Shown here piece by piece: positions 37,561 to 49,400 of a DNA stretch of 64,000 nt. How positions within the stretch are numbered: position 1 is the stretch's first letter; each line of letters opens with the position of its first letter. A program made the translations under genes and the position numbers. The DNA is from Motacilla alba alba. Lineage: Eukaryota > Chordata > Aves > Passeriformes > Motacillidae. The stretch is from NCBI RefSeq assembly GCF_015832195.1, contig NC_052046.1, forward strand, positions 40,018,911 through 40,082,910, written 5' to 3'. The notes under the pieces were generated by a model, which worked only from the letters and a program-made list of their open reading frames with translations, did no database searches and was not told where the DNA came from.

Positions 37561-38606
37561 TGTAGAGGAGATTACTGTGAGAAGCTGCTAAAAGCTTCTG
37601 CCAGGTCCAAAGGAGCCAGTGACAACCAGCTTCAAGCCAGTCCTGTCACTGGCCAAGGCTGAGCCAGTCAGCAACAGGGGTGGTTATTATAGGATAACAG
37701 ATTTAAGAAGGGAGGAAAATTAAGGTACAACATCTGCAGACAGAGAAGAGGGGAGTGAGAAGGTGTGAGACAAACAGCCCTGCAGACGCCAAGGTCAGTG
37801 AAAGAAGGGGAGGAGGTGTTCTAGGCACCAGAACAGAGATTCCTCTGCAGCCTGTGACGAAGGTCATGGTGAGGTAGCTGTGCCCTTACAGCCCACAGAG
37901 GATGCCAGGCCAGAGCAAGTGGACACCCAAAGTAGGATATTATGCTGTGCACAGTCTGCACTGGAGCAAGCTCCTGGAAGCACTCGTGGCCCTGTGAAGA
38001 GAGGACCACATTGGAGCAGTTTTGCTGGTAGGACATGAGATCCCACAGGGGAACCATGCTGGAGTGATCTGTTCCCAAAGGACTGCACCCAATGGAAGGG
38101 AACCATGCTGGAGCAGTTCATTAAGAATTCCAGCACTTGGGAAGGAAGCACAGTGAAGCAGCTCATGGAGGACTGTCTCCCAGTGGAGGAACCCTGTGCT
38201 GGAGCAGCAGAACAGTGTGAGGAGCCATCCCACTGAGGGGGAAGAAGTGGCAGAGACACCAAGTGATGGACTAACTGCAGCCCCCATTCCCCATCTCCAT
38301 GTGTTTCTGAGAGGAAAGAGACAGAGAAAAGAAGAGTGAAGTTTAACCCATGAAGAAGGAAGGGGTGGGGGGAAAGGTTTATAAGATTTGGATATACATC
38401 TCATTCTCCTACTCTGATTCCACTGGTAAGAAATTCAGTTAATTTATTGAGTCTGTTTTGTTTATGATGGTAATTAGTGAGTGATTTCTCCCTGTCTTGA
38501 TCCATGAATCTTTCACTATATTTTCCCTCTCACGTCCAGCTAAGGAAGGCAGTGACAGAGCAGCTTTGATGGACACCTGGTGTCTAGCCAGGGTCACCCC
38601 ACCACA
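37561..38606 (+). mobile_element. Endogenous retrovirus LTR (about 1 kb), degraded
   Basis: The interior has the repeated 'gctggagcag' modules typical of one bird ERV LTR family: GGAGCAAGCTCCTGGAAGCA, CATTGGAGCAGTTTTGCTGG, CATGCTGGAGTGATCTGTTC, GGACTGCACCCAATGGAAGG, GAGGACTGTCTCCCAGTGGA. These are followed by CCCCCATTCCCCATCTCC, a CTACTCTGATTCCACTGGTAA segment and a closing TGGACACCTGG...CCAGGGTCACCCCACCACA. The expected AATAAA near 38428 has decayed to AAGAAA. The left edge is set at TGTAGAGGAG but may be 5'-truncated at the CA repeat. No target-site duplication was seen (CACAC left, GGATT right). Confidence 0.8.
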
Positions 38607-40352
38607 GGATTCAATTCACTTATTTGAAAACACCTGTGATAAGACCTTCATGTCATACCATTATGTTAGTCCTGACAACAGTGTAAATGAGATCAGACAG
38701 CTGGAAAATTATATTCCATTTTAGGAAGCTGACCACTACACGAATATTTTGAGTAGTCAGGAGAAGCCAGTAATCTGTCTTTATTATGACTACAGTTCTA
38801 GCAGTCCTGCAGTGTAGCCATAAATAGCTAAGGTGCTAAAGAAAGAGGGCAGCCACATAAATTTACTGCAGTGCAGCAGAGATGGAAAAGGAGTATACAG
38901 CAAGCAGGATGGATATAATTTCTGGCTCAGCAGTTTTCAGGCTTTAGGCTTAACTAGAACATTCATCTTTCTGGTAAAACTAACAGTCATTCAAACTGGG
39001 TTACTTGATCTCTTCAAGGATGGGTGGAAATTTCAAGCTGAACAGGAAAACAGTTCTTTGCTTCACTAAGGTAGAATACACTGCTACAAAAAAAAAGGTT
39101 CTTTGAGATCTACTACGCCTTCAAGAGAAGACCACATCACATGAGCTCCACTTTAACATATTAATATCTTCATATCACCTCACATTACCTTCACATCACT
39201 GATGCGGATAATTTGCAAAAGAAGGATCCTAAAATCACTTTTTCATTTAATATTTTCTCATCCTTATTTCTAGGCCTCTGAACTTTCTGAACTCTAACCC
39301 CAGATACCATCACTTTCCATTTTCTCTTTGAAATAAAATGTTAATGAGCTGCCATAATGCAAAACAGTTAACAAAAGAGAGAAGAATAATATATTGCCTG
39401 ATTCCCTTATTTGCTTTGCAACAGCTGGATAGGGCATCCTAAAAAACTTTAGTTCATTTTAAAAGCATGTGTGATGTTATCAACAACACTTCATTCAAAG
39501 GTCACCATAGTTCAGCGGAATTATTTTTTTCTTTTATTTCCTAACCTATTTTGCTGGCCATGGTACACTATCACCTAGATAGGAACCAAACCCTTCATTA
39601 CTCAAGCTGCAAAAATCTTTACATATTCCTTCTTTTTATTCTGTACCTTGAAACCACATGCACTAGGTCACAAGGCCAACTCAAACTGTCTGGAGTGGGA
39701 GATACACATATGACAACCAGTGTAGATAACCTTTTTACTTACTCATTTAAATGAGTTGTATACAGAAGGAAATATGAAAGGAAAGCTTGGTAGTATGATT
39801 CAAGACATTAATTCCAGTCGTCTGAAATTTGTAAAAGCAACATTAACTGCAAAAGTAATATTTAGTCATGTTTAATAGATATTTACAGCAAAATAAAATT
39901 TAGATATTCCATCTAAGGTTAGCTTCCTCCTGCAATCACCACTGTAAACCTTTCACAGGTCAAACTGTACACACAGAGGATAAAAATAGAAAATACAAGG
40001 GGAGATGAAACACTATCACCAGGAATAGAACAAAACATACATTATTAAAGTATCTAAATAATAGGCACTTATTAAAAGCTGAAAGAAGCACTAAATAAAA
40101 TAAGAAAGGGGAAAGGAGCAGATATGATGAGTGCAAAACCTATAGCTCTTTTAATATTGCTAGGAAGTACATTGGTTGTCAAAGTAGTAGTCTGTGACGA
40201 TTTAGTGCTATCACAAGTTGGAGATTATTTTGTGATAGGAAAATGAGAGAAGTAATTGCATAATACAGAAAGATTTTCTAGGTGAACACCTGTTATAAGA
40301 CATATACTAAAAGCATCAGCAGTGAATACAGTGAATTCAGTTAATAGGCAAG
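38607..40352. other. AT-rich non-coding DNA
   Basis: Nothing recognised beyond short unremarkable frames. Confidence 0.5.
40348..40352. repeat. Target-site duplication GCAAG (left copy)
   Basis: GCAAG directly before the LTR terminus TGTTGTGG; the identical pentamer follows the other terminus at 40908-40912. Confidence 0.85.
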
Positions 40353-40907
40353 TGTTGTGGTTTAACAACTAAGTTGCTGGTCACCCAGCAACTAAGCATA
40401 CCATAGCCTCTCCCTGGCTAGGAGAAAATTGGAAGGGAAAAAACTAGAAAATTCTTGAGGTGAGAGAAAGACAGTTTAATAGGAAGAAGAAGAAATCTCA
40501 CATGCAACCAAAGCAAAACAAGAAATTAATTCACCAGTTTCCATAGCCAGATAGGTGTGCAGCCATCTCCACGACAACAGGGCCCCGTTAGGCCTCACAG
40601 CGACTGGAGAAGACAAACTCCACCACTCCAAATGACCCTTCCTTCCTCCTTCCACCTGAGCATGGCACCATGTGGTGTGGGGTCAGCTGTCCCAGCTGTG
40701 CCCCCTCCCAGCTCCCTGCATACCCGCAGCCTCCTCGCTGGAGGGGTGGGTGAGGAGCTGCAAAGGCCTTGGCTCTGTGTAAGCCCTGCTCAGCAGGAAC
40801 TAAAACATTCCTGTGTTATCCAACGTGTTTCCGGTACAAATTCAGAACATGGCCCCATACTAGCTATTAGGGACAAAATTAACTGTATCACAGTTCAAAG
40901 TGGTACA
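40353..40907 (-). mobile_element. Complete solo LTR of an avian endogenous retrovirus, minus strand, with 5-bp TSD
   Basis: Runs from TGTTGTGGTTTAACAACTAA to GTTCAAAGTGGTACA, i.e. TG...CA termini. Its reverse complement has the same module order as the copies at 21244 and 63311. The family polyadenylation signal ATTAAA is kept on the minus strand (plus-strand TTTAAT at 40475-40480), which fixes the orientation and gives a U5 of about 120 bases. Perfect GCAAG pentamers flank it (40348-40352 and 40908-40912), so it is a solo LTR formed by recombination, without viral genes. Frames inside it (one of 137 codons, starting at 40557) are not genes. Five-base duplications fit an ERVL-like integrase, from general knowledge. 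Confidence 0.93.
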
Positions 40908-41952
40908 GCAAGGAATATTTTTCTGCCATGCCTTGCTTATTTGCATGAAATACAAGTTATGAATCATTAAGCACTTTTTGGATAAGATTTTTTTCCAAAA
41001 CTGTCTACTTCCTGCACATTTTTTTTCATCTCTTATTGAAACACACTTTATTACAAATGAAAAGGAGCTGACTTGGCTCCCCAACACAATTTTACAACAC
41101 CATTATGACACCACAGTAATGCTGAGCTGTCAATGCCTCACACTGAGGCAAATGGAGTCACACTGTAATTTCATTATGTTCACAGTTGTTGTTTAAGAGG
41201 GAAGATATAGGGGCAGGGTATTCTTTTCCCATAGAAAACTGATATTTTTTCATAAAATAAGCAAAAAAAGACAAACAACTATCTCCTTTACCTCATGAAG
41301 AAAAAATGGAAATGTTTGTCTGGTATGTTAGATACTTGTTACTGGAGTACAGGTCAGCTGTTACTGGACTCACTTTTTTGGGGTGTACCTCCTGAGACTT
41401 CCTTTTTGTTGAATCACTGGGACAAATACTTGTAAGCATCTGGTTCTAATTTCTTTCAACTTACCTGAAAAAGTTGTCCATCTAGGAAGTGAAGAAAAGC
41501 AGAAAGAAAAGAGGTTACTTAAAATAAAAATAATATAAAGGGAAATCTTTCCAGAACAAAGCTTATGAAGTTCTGGAATTTTTATTTATATGATAGGGTA
41601 TAACAACATACATTATAGAGCAGTGTCAAAAACACATGACAAGGTAGCAAGTGAATTGCTGATTTGCAGAGGCACGTGAAGTATGATGCATTAGCTCATT
41701 AGCTCAAGGCTGCTTCCATTGAAGACAACGCTAGCGCCTAATTGCAAATGCCATTACCCACTTTTCAGAAAGATGTTTTCAGAAGTCATTTATTTATCCA
41801 GGTTTACAAATATTTTCATTTTCCTCACAGAAGTGAAAAGAAAGAAGGCACAATACAAAAAAAAAAAAAAAAAAAAAACAAACAAAAAAAACAACAAACC
41901 AGTGCATCATGACTTCTACTCACAGTTCAGTGCTTGATACTCAGCCTCTTAG
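40908..41952. other. Non-coding DNA with poly-A tract
   Basis: The first five bases are the right target-site duplication. The rest is AT-rich without recognisable genes. It contains a 22-base A-run at 41857-41878 followed by CAAAC-type units. Confidence 0.55.
41857..41878. repeat. Poly-A tract
   Basis: Twenty-two consecutive A on the plus strand. No retroposed body was recognised upstream. Confidence 0.92.
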
Positions 41953-43108
41953 AAAATCACAGAATCATTTAGGCTGTAAAAGATCTCTGAGATCATTGAG
42001 TCAAATTTTGACCAGCCATGACCCTGTCAACCAGACCATGACACTAAGTGCCACGGACAGTTTTTGTTAAACACCTCCATGGATAGTGAGTGCATCCCTT
42101 CTGTGGTCAGTCAACTTCAATGCTTACGAGCACTTCCCATGAAAATAATTCCTGATGTTCAACCTGAACCTCCCCTGGTACAGCTTGAAGTAATTTCCTC
42201 TTGTCTTGTCAGTGGTTGCCTGGGAGAAGAGGCTGACCCTCACCTGGCTACAACCTCCTTTGAGGTAGTTGTAGAGAATAATAACGTTGTCCCTCCTTTT
42301 CTCCAGGCTAAACAACACCATCTCCCTCAGCTACTCCTCATACGACTTACCGTCTTCACCAGATTTGTTACTCTCCTTTGAATATAGTCCAAAACCTCAA
42401 TGTATTTTTTTAAAGAAATGTGCCAGAACCAGACACAAAACTTGAAGTGTGACCTCACCAGGGACAATCATTGCCCTGGTTCAGCTGGCCACACTATTGC
42501 TGATACAGTTCAGAATGCCACTGGGTCTTTTGGGTTTTTGTGAAAAAAAAACTCCTGGCTCGCTCTCAGATGCTGTTGACCACAACCCTCCAGTGTTTTT
42601 CTACTGGGCAGCTTTGTAGCTATTCTTCCCCAACCTGTAGCTTTGCATGGGGTTGTAGTCACCCAAGGGCAGGACCTGACACTTGGCTTTGTTGAACCTC
42701 ATACAACTGGCCTTGGTCCATGGATCCAGGCTGTCCAGATCCCTCTGCAAAACCTTCCTGCTCTCCATCAGATCCACACTACCACCCAATATGGTGTTAT
42801 TCATGAAGTTACTATGGGCTTACTTAATCTTTCAGATAATAAAGATATTAAATAGGACTGGCCCCAGCACTGATCACTGGGGAACACAAATAGTGACTGG
42901 CAACCAACTGGATGTGATAGTATTCACCTCCAGTCTCTGGGCATTGCCATCCATCTATTTTTTTTTTTTAACACAGTGAAGGCTATACCTGCCCAACTTT
43001 TCTAGGAGAATGCCATGGAAGACTGCGTCAAATGTTGTGGTGACTTCCAGGTATATGACCTCCACAGTCCTTCCCTTATCCACTGAGAAGGCTACCTGAT
43101 CATAAAAG
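41953..43108 (-). mobile_element. Long CR1 LINE fragment including reverse-transcriptase remnant (minus strand)
   Basis: Antisense CR1 from its tail (AATCACAGAATCATTTAGGC) through AACCTCCCCTGGTACAGCTT, GGTAGTTGTAGAGAATAATA, TCCAGGCTAAACAACACCAT and GGCCACACTATTGCTGATAC. It continues through the distal ORF2 (CACTTGGCTTTGTTGAACCT, ACTGATCACTGGGGAACAC) to the RT region (GGAGAATGCCATGGAAGACT, CTTATCCACTGAGAAGGC). Read on the minus strand the last part is a decayed RT motif-A neighbourhood (YLEVTTTFDAVFHGILLEKL) in which the catalytic Asp of the usual YLDFSKAFD block is lost. Frameshifts, stops and homopolymer inserts (near 42410, 42545, 42960) show it is dead. At about 1.16 kb it is one of the two longest CR1 copies here. 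Confidence 0.93.
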
Positions 43109-43318
43109 GATTGAATTCCTGTGTTTCAGAATGAAACTCAAATTAGGACAGACTAAAAAAGTGCTGATTTTAAATAGTGAGGAATTTCCTACTATAGAGA
43201 TATGAAAGAAGTTTTTGATAAAAGTGATTACAGATAGTTGAAAGAGAACATTTTCAAAAACCTTTCATGGAACATGCTGAAAATTAAACGAAGAAATACA
43301 TCTGCAAAATCTATACAG

Positions 43319-43369
43319 CTCAATCTCATCTTGAAGAAAATAATCTCAGTCTCATCTTGAAGAAAAGTT
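43319..43369. repeat. Tandem duplication, about 26 bp, two copies
   Basis: Two units starting CTCAATCTCATCTTGAAGAA (43319) and CTCAGTCTCATCTTGAAGAA (43345), differing at one base in the first 20. Confidence 0.88.
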
Positions 43370-43544
43370 AAGGTCCCTTTTTCACATGTGTGTTTCAGAC
43401 CAGTGAAGAGGTAAAGAAGTCTTGTTGTGGTTGATACACCACCAAGCTTCTAAAGAAAAATAGCTAACAATATTCATTTGAAAATGTTATAATGGTCATA
43501 AGTTTAAACTAACTTATTTCACCAGTACTAAACCAAATAAATGT

Positions 43545-43700
43545 AGGACCTTTCTGGACAATGGAACATGTTGCCCAAGGAGGTGATGGGGTCTACATCC
43601 TTAGAGATATTTAAAAACTGTCTGGACACAGCTCCACACAACATGCCATAGGTTTTCCTACTGTAGAAAAGGATTTTAGACAAGAAGACCTCCAAAGAAT
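43545..43700 (+). mobile_element. CR1 LINE 3' fragment
   Basis: CTGGACAATGGAACATGTTG, CCCAAGGAGGTGATGGGGTC, TACATCCTTAGAGATATTTA, AAAACTGTCTGGACACAG and AGAAGACCTCCAAAGAA keep the order of the CR1 3' end ('ggttgcccagagaggttgtggagtctccatccttggagatattcaaa'). Both ends are decayed. Confidence 0.75.
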
Positions 43701-45034
43701 CTGTTTCTGCACTCAGTAGAGCAATGTCTTTTGCTCAGTGCAATACTTACTTAGAGCAAAGAACAGTGAAATTAATTTGCTTCACTTTCTTGAATAGGAC
43801 AGAAAAAAACAAAGAATGCTGTCATTCTTTGTTATTCTAAATTTATTCAGACAGTGTATACTTCAATGTTTGCATATGGTTATAAGTTTAGCATATTCAA
43901 GATTTCTGCCTTATTCTATTTGGCAGATCTTATTCACTTTGTGAAATATCTTAAAAGTATCTGTCTGAGGTGTAAAAGACTTCTATCAAGAGTCTGGGCA
44001 AAGAGCCTGGGATCTCTTCAGGGGCCATTTTTTCTCTCCTGTCTCTCATACTCATTTTGGACTCTAACTACAACTGTAAATTGGAATTGACATGAATGTA
44101 TATTTTACAAAAACTGGTAGTACATTCTCTGCCAGTTGAAGGACCACATCCTGCCAACATTTGAGTGCATCCAGTCTATTCCAGAAAGTTAAGCCTGTCT
44201 CACAAATTGTTCAGACTAATGTGGCCAAAGTTCTGATTGGAAGATTTTCTATATTTTAAGCTATCTATAATTCTGCATATATTACTTCAGTCTCACATTT
44301 TCTTAAATAGTAACCTAATCTAAAAATCTCTACCTGTTTGGTTTATTCCTGAATTTCATAAGTTGAAGACATGTCTTCACTTGCTGAAGATTAATGTCAA
44401 AAGCCTAGTTAATTGAACATGAATACATCAAACTGAATAATGAAACATTGAATAATGTTTCATTCCTGCACTGTGATAAATGAAAAAAGAAGTAAAATTA
44501 GAAAGTTATAAATGTTTAAACCCATTGTAGGATGCAGACTACATTACTTACTCTTCCAGAATTAGTGAACAGGATACTTTTAAAACGTATTCTGGCCACT
44601 TGAGACATTGATTCAGTTGGTATTCCACTAAATTACATGTAATTCAGTACAAGCAAAGCAACTTGATCTACAATAACAAGAAATTATCCTTCTTTCCCAT
44701 GCTAAAAGGAGAAATAAGAAAGGAAGAAATAAGATCAAGAGAACCAAGAAGGAAGTAAGGTAGGAGAAAAAGGGAGGGAGAATTACTTAACTCCATTATA
44801 TGACTTTCTATATATAAAACTGTACAACGAAAGTCATTCATGTATTTAAATACATATTTAGAGCATCCCTTCATCATGGTTTTTTCATGTTTTATGTAAT
44901 CAATCCATAAATATATCTGTTCTGATAATCTCATAAATTCACATATATTGTGCAGAAATACCTCATTTCCTCAATTTCTCTCTCACATCAAAGAATAAGC
45001 TTTGCCATGCTCCGGGAAATGTAAATCAGAATGA
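43701..45034. other. AT-rich non-coding DNA
   Basis: No gene recognised. It contains the perfect inverted repeat at 44439-44464. Confidence 0.5.
44439..44464. repeat. Perfect 11-bp inverted repeat with a 4-nt loop
   Basis: AATGAAACATT (44439-44449) and AATGTTTCATT (44454-44464) are reverse complements around GAAT. AT-rich palindromes of this size can arise by chance in a 64-kb AT-rich window. Confidence 0.8.
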
Positions 45035-45039
45035 GGTAA
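45035..45039. repeat. Target-site duplication GGTAA (left copy)
   Basis: GGTAA directly precedes the LTR terminus TGTCATGG; the same pentamer follows the opposite terminus at 46436-46440. Confidence 0.92.
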
Positions 45040-46435
45040 TGTCATGGTTTGGCGCTGGCCCAATGCCAGTGGCCCCATGAAAACCTATTCTCCCTGGTAT
45101 CTGCTGTGAGATGTGATCAGAGACAGAGCAAAGCAGGCCTCAACTTGGGAACAAAGAAAAAAAAACTTTATTATCATACAATTATAAAATGAACACACAG
45201 AGCAAAATGGAAACCTTTCAAAATGTTTCTCCTCCCCCCACTCAATTTCCCACATCATAAAACAAAACCTTAGATCTTTATCCAGTCCATCACCCTTCAA
45301 ATAATCAACTCAGTCCATCTCCACCCTTCCGGCAATCACCTCTCATTTCATCAAGGAGAGAGGAGCCCCCCTTGCGCCACAGGTTTCCCCTGGAAACACA
45401 GCCGAGTCCAGCTGTGTTTCCACGTCACTCAGCAACCACCTTTGTGACTTCTTCCTTCCATGTTCAGCACTGCACATGGACCAGAGCTGCTTTTAGGGTT
45501 TCCCTTTTCAAGGATGTTTCGCCCAGTTCCAGGAGAAAACGACAGTCTCTCACCTTTTCAGGACACCAGTCCCCCCCAATATTTCACCCCCTGGGGCCAA
45601 GGGGTCTTGAGAGCACCATCACTTCATCACCTGTCGTCTCCGCTCACATCACTCCTTTGGCACCAAGCCATCGCCTCCCCCTAAAATGCAGTCTCTGTAT
45701 TACAGGAAAAATGGTTCTGTCCATGGCCATACAAGAAAAGTCCAGCCAAAAGCCACTCCATCATCTCCTCCACCTAGGATTTTTCTCAACTTCTCTCAGT
45801 CGTTCTTCAACCTTCACAGCTTTCCTCACACTTGCGTATTTCCTCTTACTTTATTTCCGTCTCTCTCCTCCTTCAACTCCCGGAGGATCAGCATTTGCAA
45901 GGTTTCCATCATCCCACAGAAGGGTTAAAATCACAGTCTCTACTCGTCCCGAACTCCCACGCTGGCTCTGCCGGGCACTCCGCCGCCCCCTCCCTTCTCC
46001 TTCTCGGCCAGGCCAGTGCTATCAAGTTTCAAGGTAGCACTGGCACCTCTCTCTCTCTCTCTCTCTCTCTCCTGAGGAAGGGGGGGGCTTCCCAATGCCT
46101 CTCCGAGTTCTTCCACCCTTCCATCTCTGTGGGGAACTCACTCTTATCCAAGCCATCGCCTCCCTTCCCTGCCCAAGGCTCCGGCCTACCTCCCTCGGCC
46201 TCGTGGCTTCTCCTCCCCCGCCCAGCCCGCAGCTGGGCAGGGGAGGTCTGACCTCTCCATCCACCAGAACCAAGAGAGAGCGTTCCCCTGGGAGTTCCTC
46301 GCTTTTAACCCCTGTGTTCTCAGAGGCGTATCCATATCCTCAATGGCCAAACCAGGTGCCAATATTCACATCTGAGCACCTATTGGTTTGACCACCACCA
46401 CCTCCCAAAAACTCACTTCCTCTCAAACCACGACA
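45040..46435 (-). mobile_element. Complete 1.4-kb solo LTR of an endogenous retrovirus, minus strand, with 5-bp TSD
   Basis: Runs from TGTCATGGTTTG to CAAACCACGACA. The termini form a 12-base inverted repeat with one mismatch, and perfect GGTAA duplications flank it. Orientation is fixed by a minus-strand AATAAA (plus-strand TTTATT, 45167-45172). This leaves about 130 bases of U5 to the left end. Upstream on the minus strand there is a GGGGTTAAAAGCGAGG tract (around 46295-46310) that may act as the TATA-like element. The interior is GC-rich, C-rich on the plus strand, with a (CT)12 run at 46047-46070. At 1396 bp it is long for a bird LTR. Long frames inside (up to 221 codons from 45372) have no viral motif. 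It is the freshest-looking insertion in the window. Confidence 0.95.
46047..46070. repeat. (CT)12 microsatellite inside the LTR
   Basis: Twelve uninterrupted CT units on the plus strand. Confidence 0.9.
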
Positions 46436-46440
46436 GGTAA

Positions 46441-49400
46441 ACATGTTGAAGAACAGGGCATAGGTGCAACATAAAAAATTATGAACTTATATGGAACAGA
46501 TCATAAATTCTGATTTTACTTTAAACAGTGGATCTACAGTGTATCTACATGGATAGTATAAATGGCATGTCTAGACTGATAACAGATGCACACTTCATTC
46601 ACCAAATTCAGCCATAATACTGCCTTATGAACGTCACACATTATAAAAGAGATGAACTGGCTCTTTTGCTTGAGTACAGAAATGTTAAGAAGAAACTCAA
46701 CACATAAAGCTGTTTAAGAAAAGCTTTCTCTGTCTGCACAAATTAGACTTTCCATCATAATTTGTCAGGATTAATTGGTCAAATATCTTTCAACAGAAGC
46801 AAGCAATACTTTCTAAACTAATTTTGAATACAATGTTTGCTTAAAAGGGGCCTAAATGCCCCTTTCCAAGGGACAAACTGCAAATGTACAATTTAAAGGA
46901 AGAAACACACTGCTGGTCTTGTTTAGGCTATTCAAAATATCTGTCTTCTTAAAATTCAGGAAAAAAGTGACAATTAATGTAATATTTGTAAAAGAAAATG
47001 TGTTTTTAGTTTTGTTGTTCATAATTATTTTAAATTGTATTGCACTAAATTTTCTGTAGTACTTAGGAAAGTAGCTACATTACTTTTTGGGGTCCTTCCC
47101 TTTGGACCCCTTTTAAATATTATTAGAATATAAAATATAAAATTTTCAAATATGGTTATTCTCAGTTGTGTGTGATTTAAAAAAAAAAAGTCTTTTCAGG
47201 TGAATATAAAGAAAGCTACTTGAACTTTATGCAATGTACACTGTAATAGCCTCACCAGATGAAACTAGCAATGCTAGCCATAAAAAATCCCACCTCAGAA
47301 GAATAAGGAAGGATTAAGAAATAAATCAGTGGCTAACATCAGGTAAATGAAAACTGTTACTTGACGTAGTAGTAGAAGAGAGAGTACAACCATCTGAATC
47401 TAAGACTGTCCTGATGTGTTTGTGGACCCGCAGTGTGACCATTTTTCTTAAAGGTACCAACATAAAAAAAGGACCACAAACAAACAAACAAACATATCAC
47501 AGGGAAAAAATAACATATATGTGACATAAAGGAAATGTGTTTGTTTCCTTTTACCCTTAACTCCTGGAATTCCAAAAAAATTCCTATAGCTTGTGAAAAT
47601 TTTGCATTAGACCAGCTATTCCTTAATGAAAGTAGATCTGTTATCATTAGGTAGAAACACAAAAGAAGAAGCGGACATGTTCAGTCAGAAATTCAGTAGC
47701 AAATACAGTTTAATTTCTTTCAATATCATGAATTTCCACTTTGTTTTCTTTTAAATTGGTACTTGGCTTTCTTTTAAAATTTATTTTAGATTATGTTTTC
47801 CCATGTCTCCCACACACAATCTGGATAAGAAAAGCAATATAAGATATAAGCAAAATTCAATATCTTTGATGAAAATACCCTTTTTTCCTCTCCCCCCCAA
47901 AAAACTATATACAAGTGTAACTCAAATGCAAAACAATATAAACAAGGCTTCCTTTGTAAAACCTCACCTGAAAGCAATGGACAAATCTAGGGTGAACTTG
48001 CAGAGCTAGTTGCAAATTCCGTCTTCTGTAAATGGAACCAGAGCTATTCACGTGTGTCAAGACTATGGCATTTTCATGGGAAGAAATCGAAGAACTAGAA
48101 TTTATGTCTGTACCTGGTACATGAGAAAGAGAAGAAATCAGCACAATAAAATTTGTGAACTCCCTGGCATTCACCCAGACATTCACTGAAGCATTTTCCA
48201 ACCAAGAAGTTAGCATCCCAAAATTCTTCTATGAAGAACTGTGCAAATTCTTTATCTTTACAATCTGCTCAAACTGCCTTACACTTCATTTAGAGTCATA
48301 TATATAGGTATTATGCAGTCTTACTGAAGCCATAAACTATGCATGGATTACGGATATACCTTTAGAGCTTCATACTTAAATTGGTCTCTATTCCTTTATT
48401 CCACTGTTTCCTTTAATTCTCAGCCTAGATGCCAGAGCTACTACTGTTTTACACATACTCTGGTAGACCCAGTAAATAAATCTTCCTGCCCAGATGGCTT
48501 TTCAGTCCTCTCAGACGCATCACCTACTTTGTTGGTGTAACTGGAGAGCTCTGAGATTTGGTTAAGGCTTAAAATTGAAACACTAAAAGAGTTGGATATG
48601 ACATAACCACAAACATTTCTGTTGGTATAGATAATTAGAATTAAGGAAAAGATCAGCAAAGGAGAGACCATTAAAATTTAACAGTAGCTTAGGTCAGTAA
48701 AAAAAAGTTGATACATTAAAGCACAAGACAGCCCTCAAGTTGGCACACATTCTTGGAAGATAAACTCAAAAGATGTTCATATCTTTTAAAGAATTTTAAA
48801 GAAAAGGACAGAGAGAGAAACTGTCACAATTCCCAGAATCAACACCCTTCTCACTGCAGGTGAGATCACAGATTTTTAAGAAGGAAGGAGCAAGTAATGA
48901 TGATCCATTAAGACACTTACAACATTTTCTCTGTCAAGATGATGCAGAAATTTTAGAGCTAGGTTCAGGCTTTACAAAAAAATGTATTCTATCAAATTAT
49001 TAAAGGGGAGAAAAATAGATAGCCTACTGAGACCAATAAAAATATGCAAAATAAGTCTTCACAGAACACACTTAGAATTTAGCATGTGCAATACTCATAT
49101 CTGGAGGCTGACATGTGAAGGCTATCAATAAACCTTATGACACATAGACAAAATGGTGAGCTGAATCTAGGCAGAAAAATCTTGCCTAAAATTAGAGGCA
49201 CAATGAAAACCCGAATTTTTCTTCCACTACACACCAATTCATGGATATGCTTTAAGATTTCAGAAAGTATGCATTCATTTCTCATATAGAGGTCTGCTTG
49301 ATATGTTGTCCATAGGCTTATGGGGTGGAAGAAAAGTAGTTTAATGTCCTATGCTGTTAAAGCTGTAAACCTGATCATTTTAATAGTGTATATCTAACAG

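Noticed and set aside
21244..40907. The LTRs at 21244 and 40353 as the two ends of one provirus
   Set aside because: They are in opposite orientation, 18.5 kb apart, and the DNA between carries no retroviral genes. The right-hand copy has its own target-site duplication.
40557..40970. 137-codon plus-strand frame
   Set aside because: Mostly inside the minus-strand solo LTR and running past its edge; not a gene.
45372..46391. Frames of 139-221 codons on the plus strand
   Set aside because: They lie inside the solo LTR and antisense to it; the pyrimidine-rich composition lowers stop frequency. No protein motif was seen.
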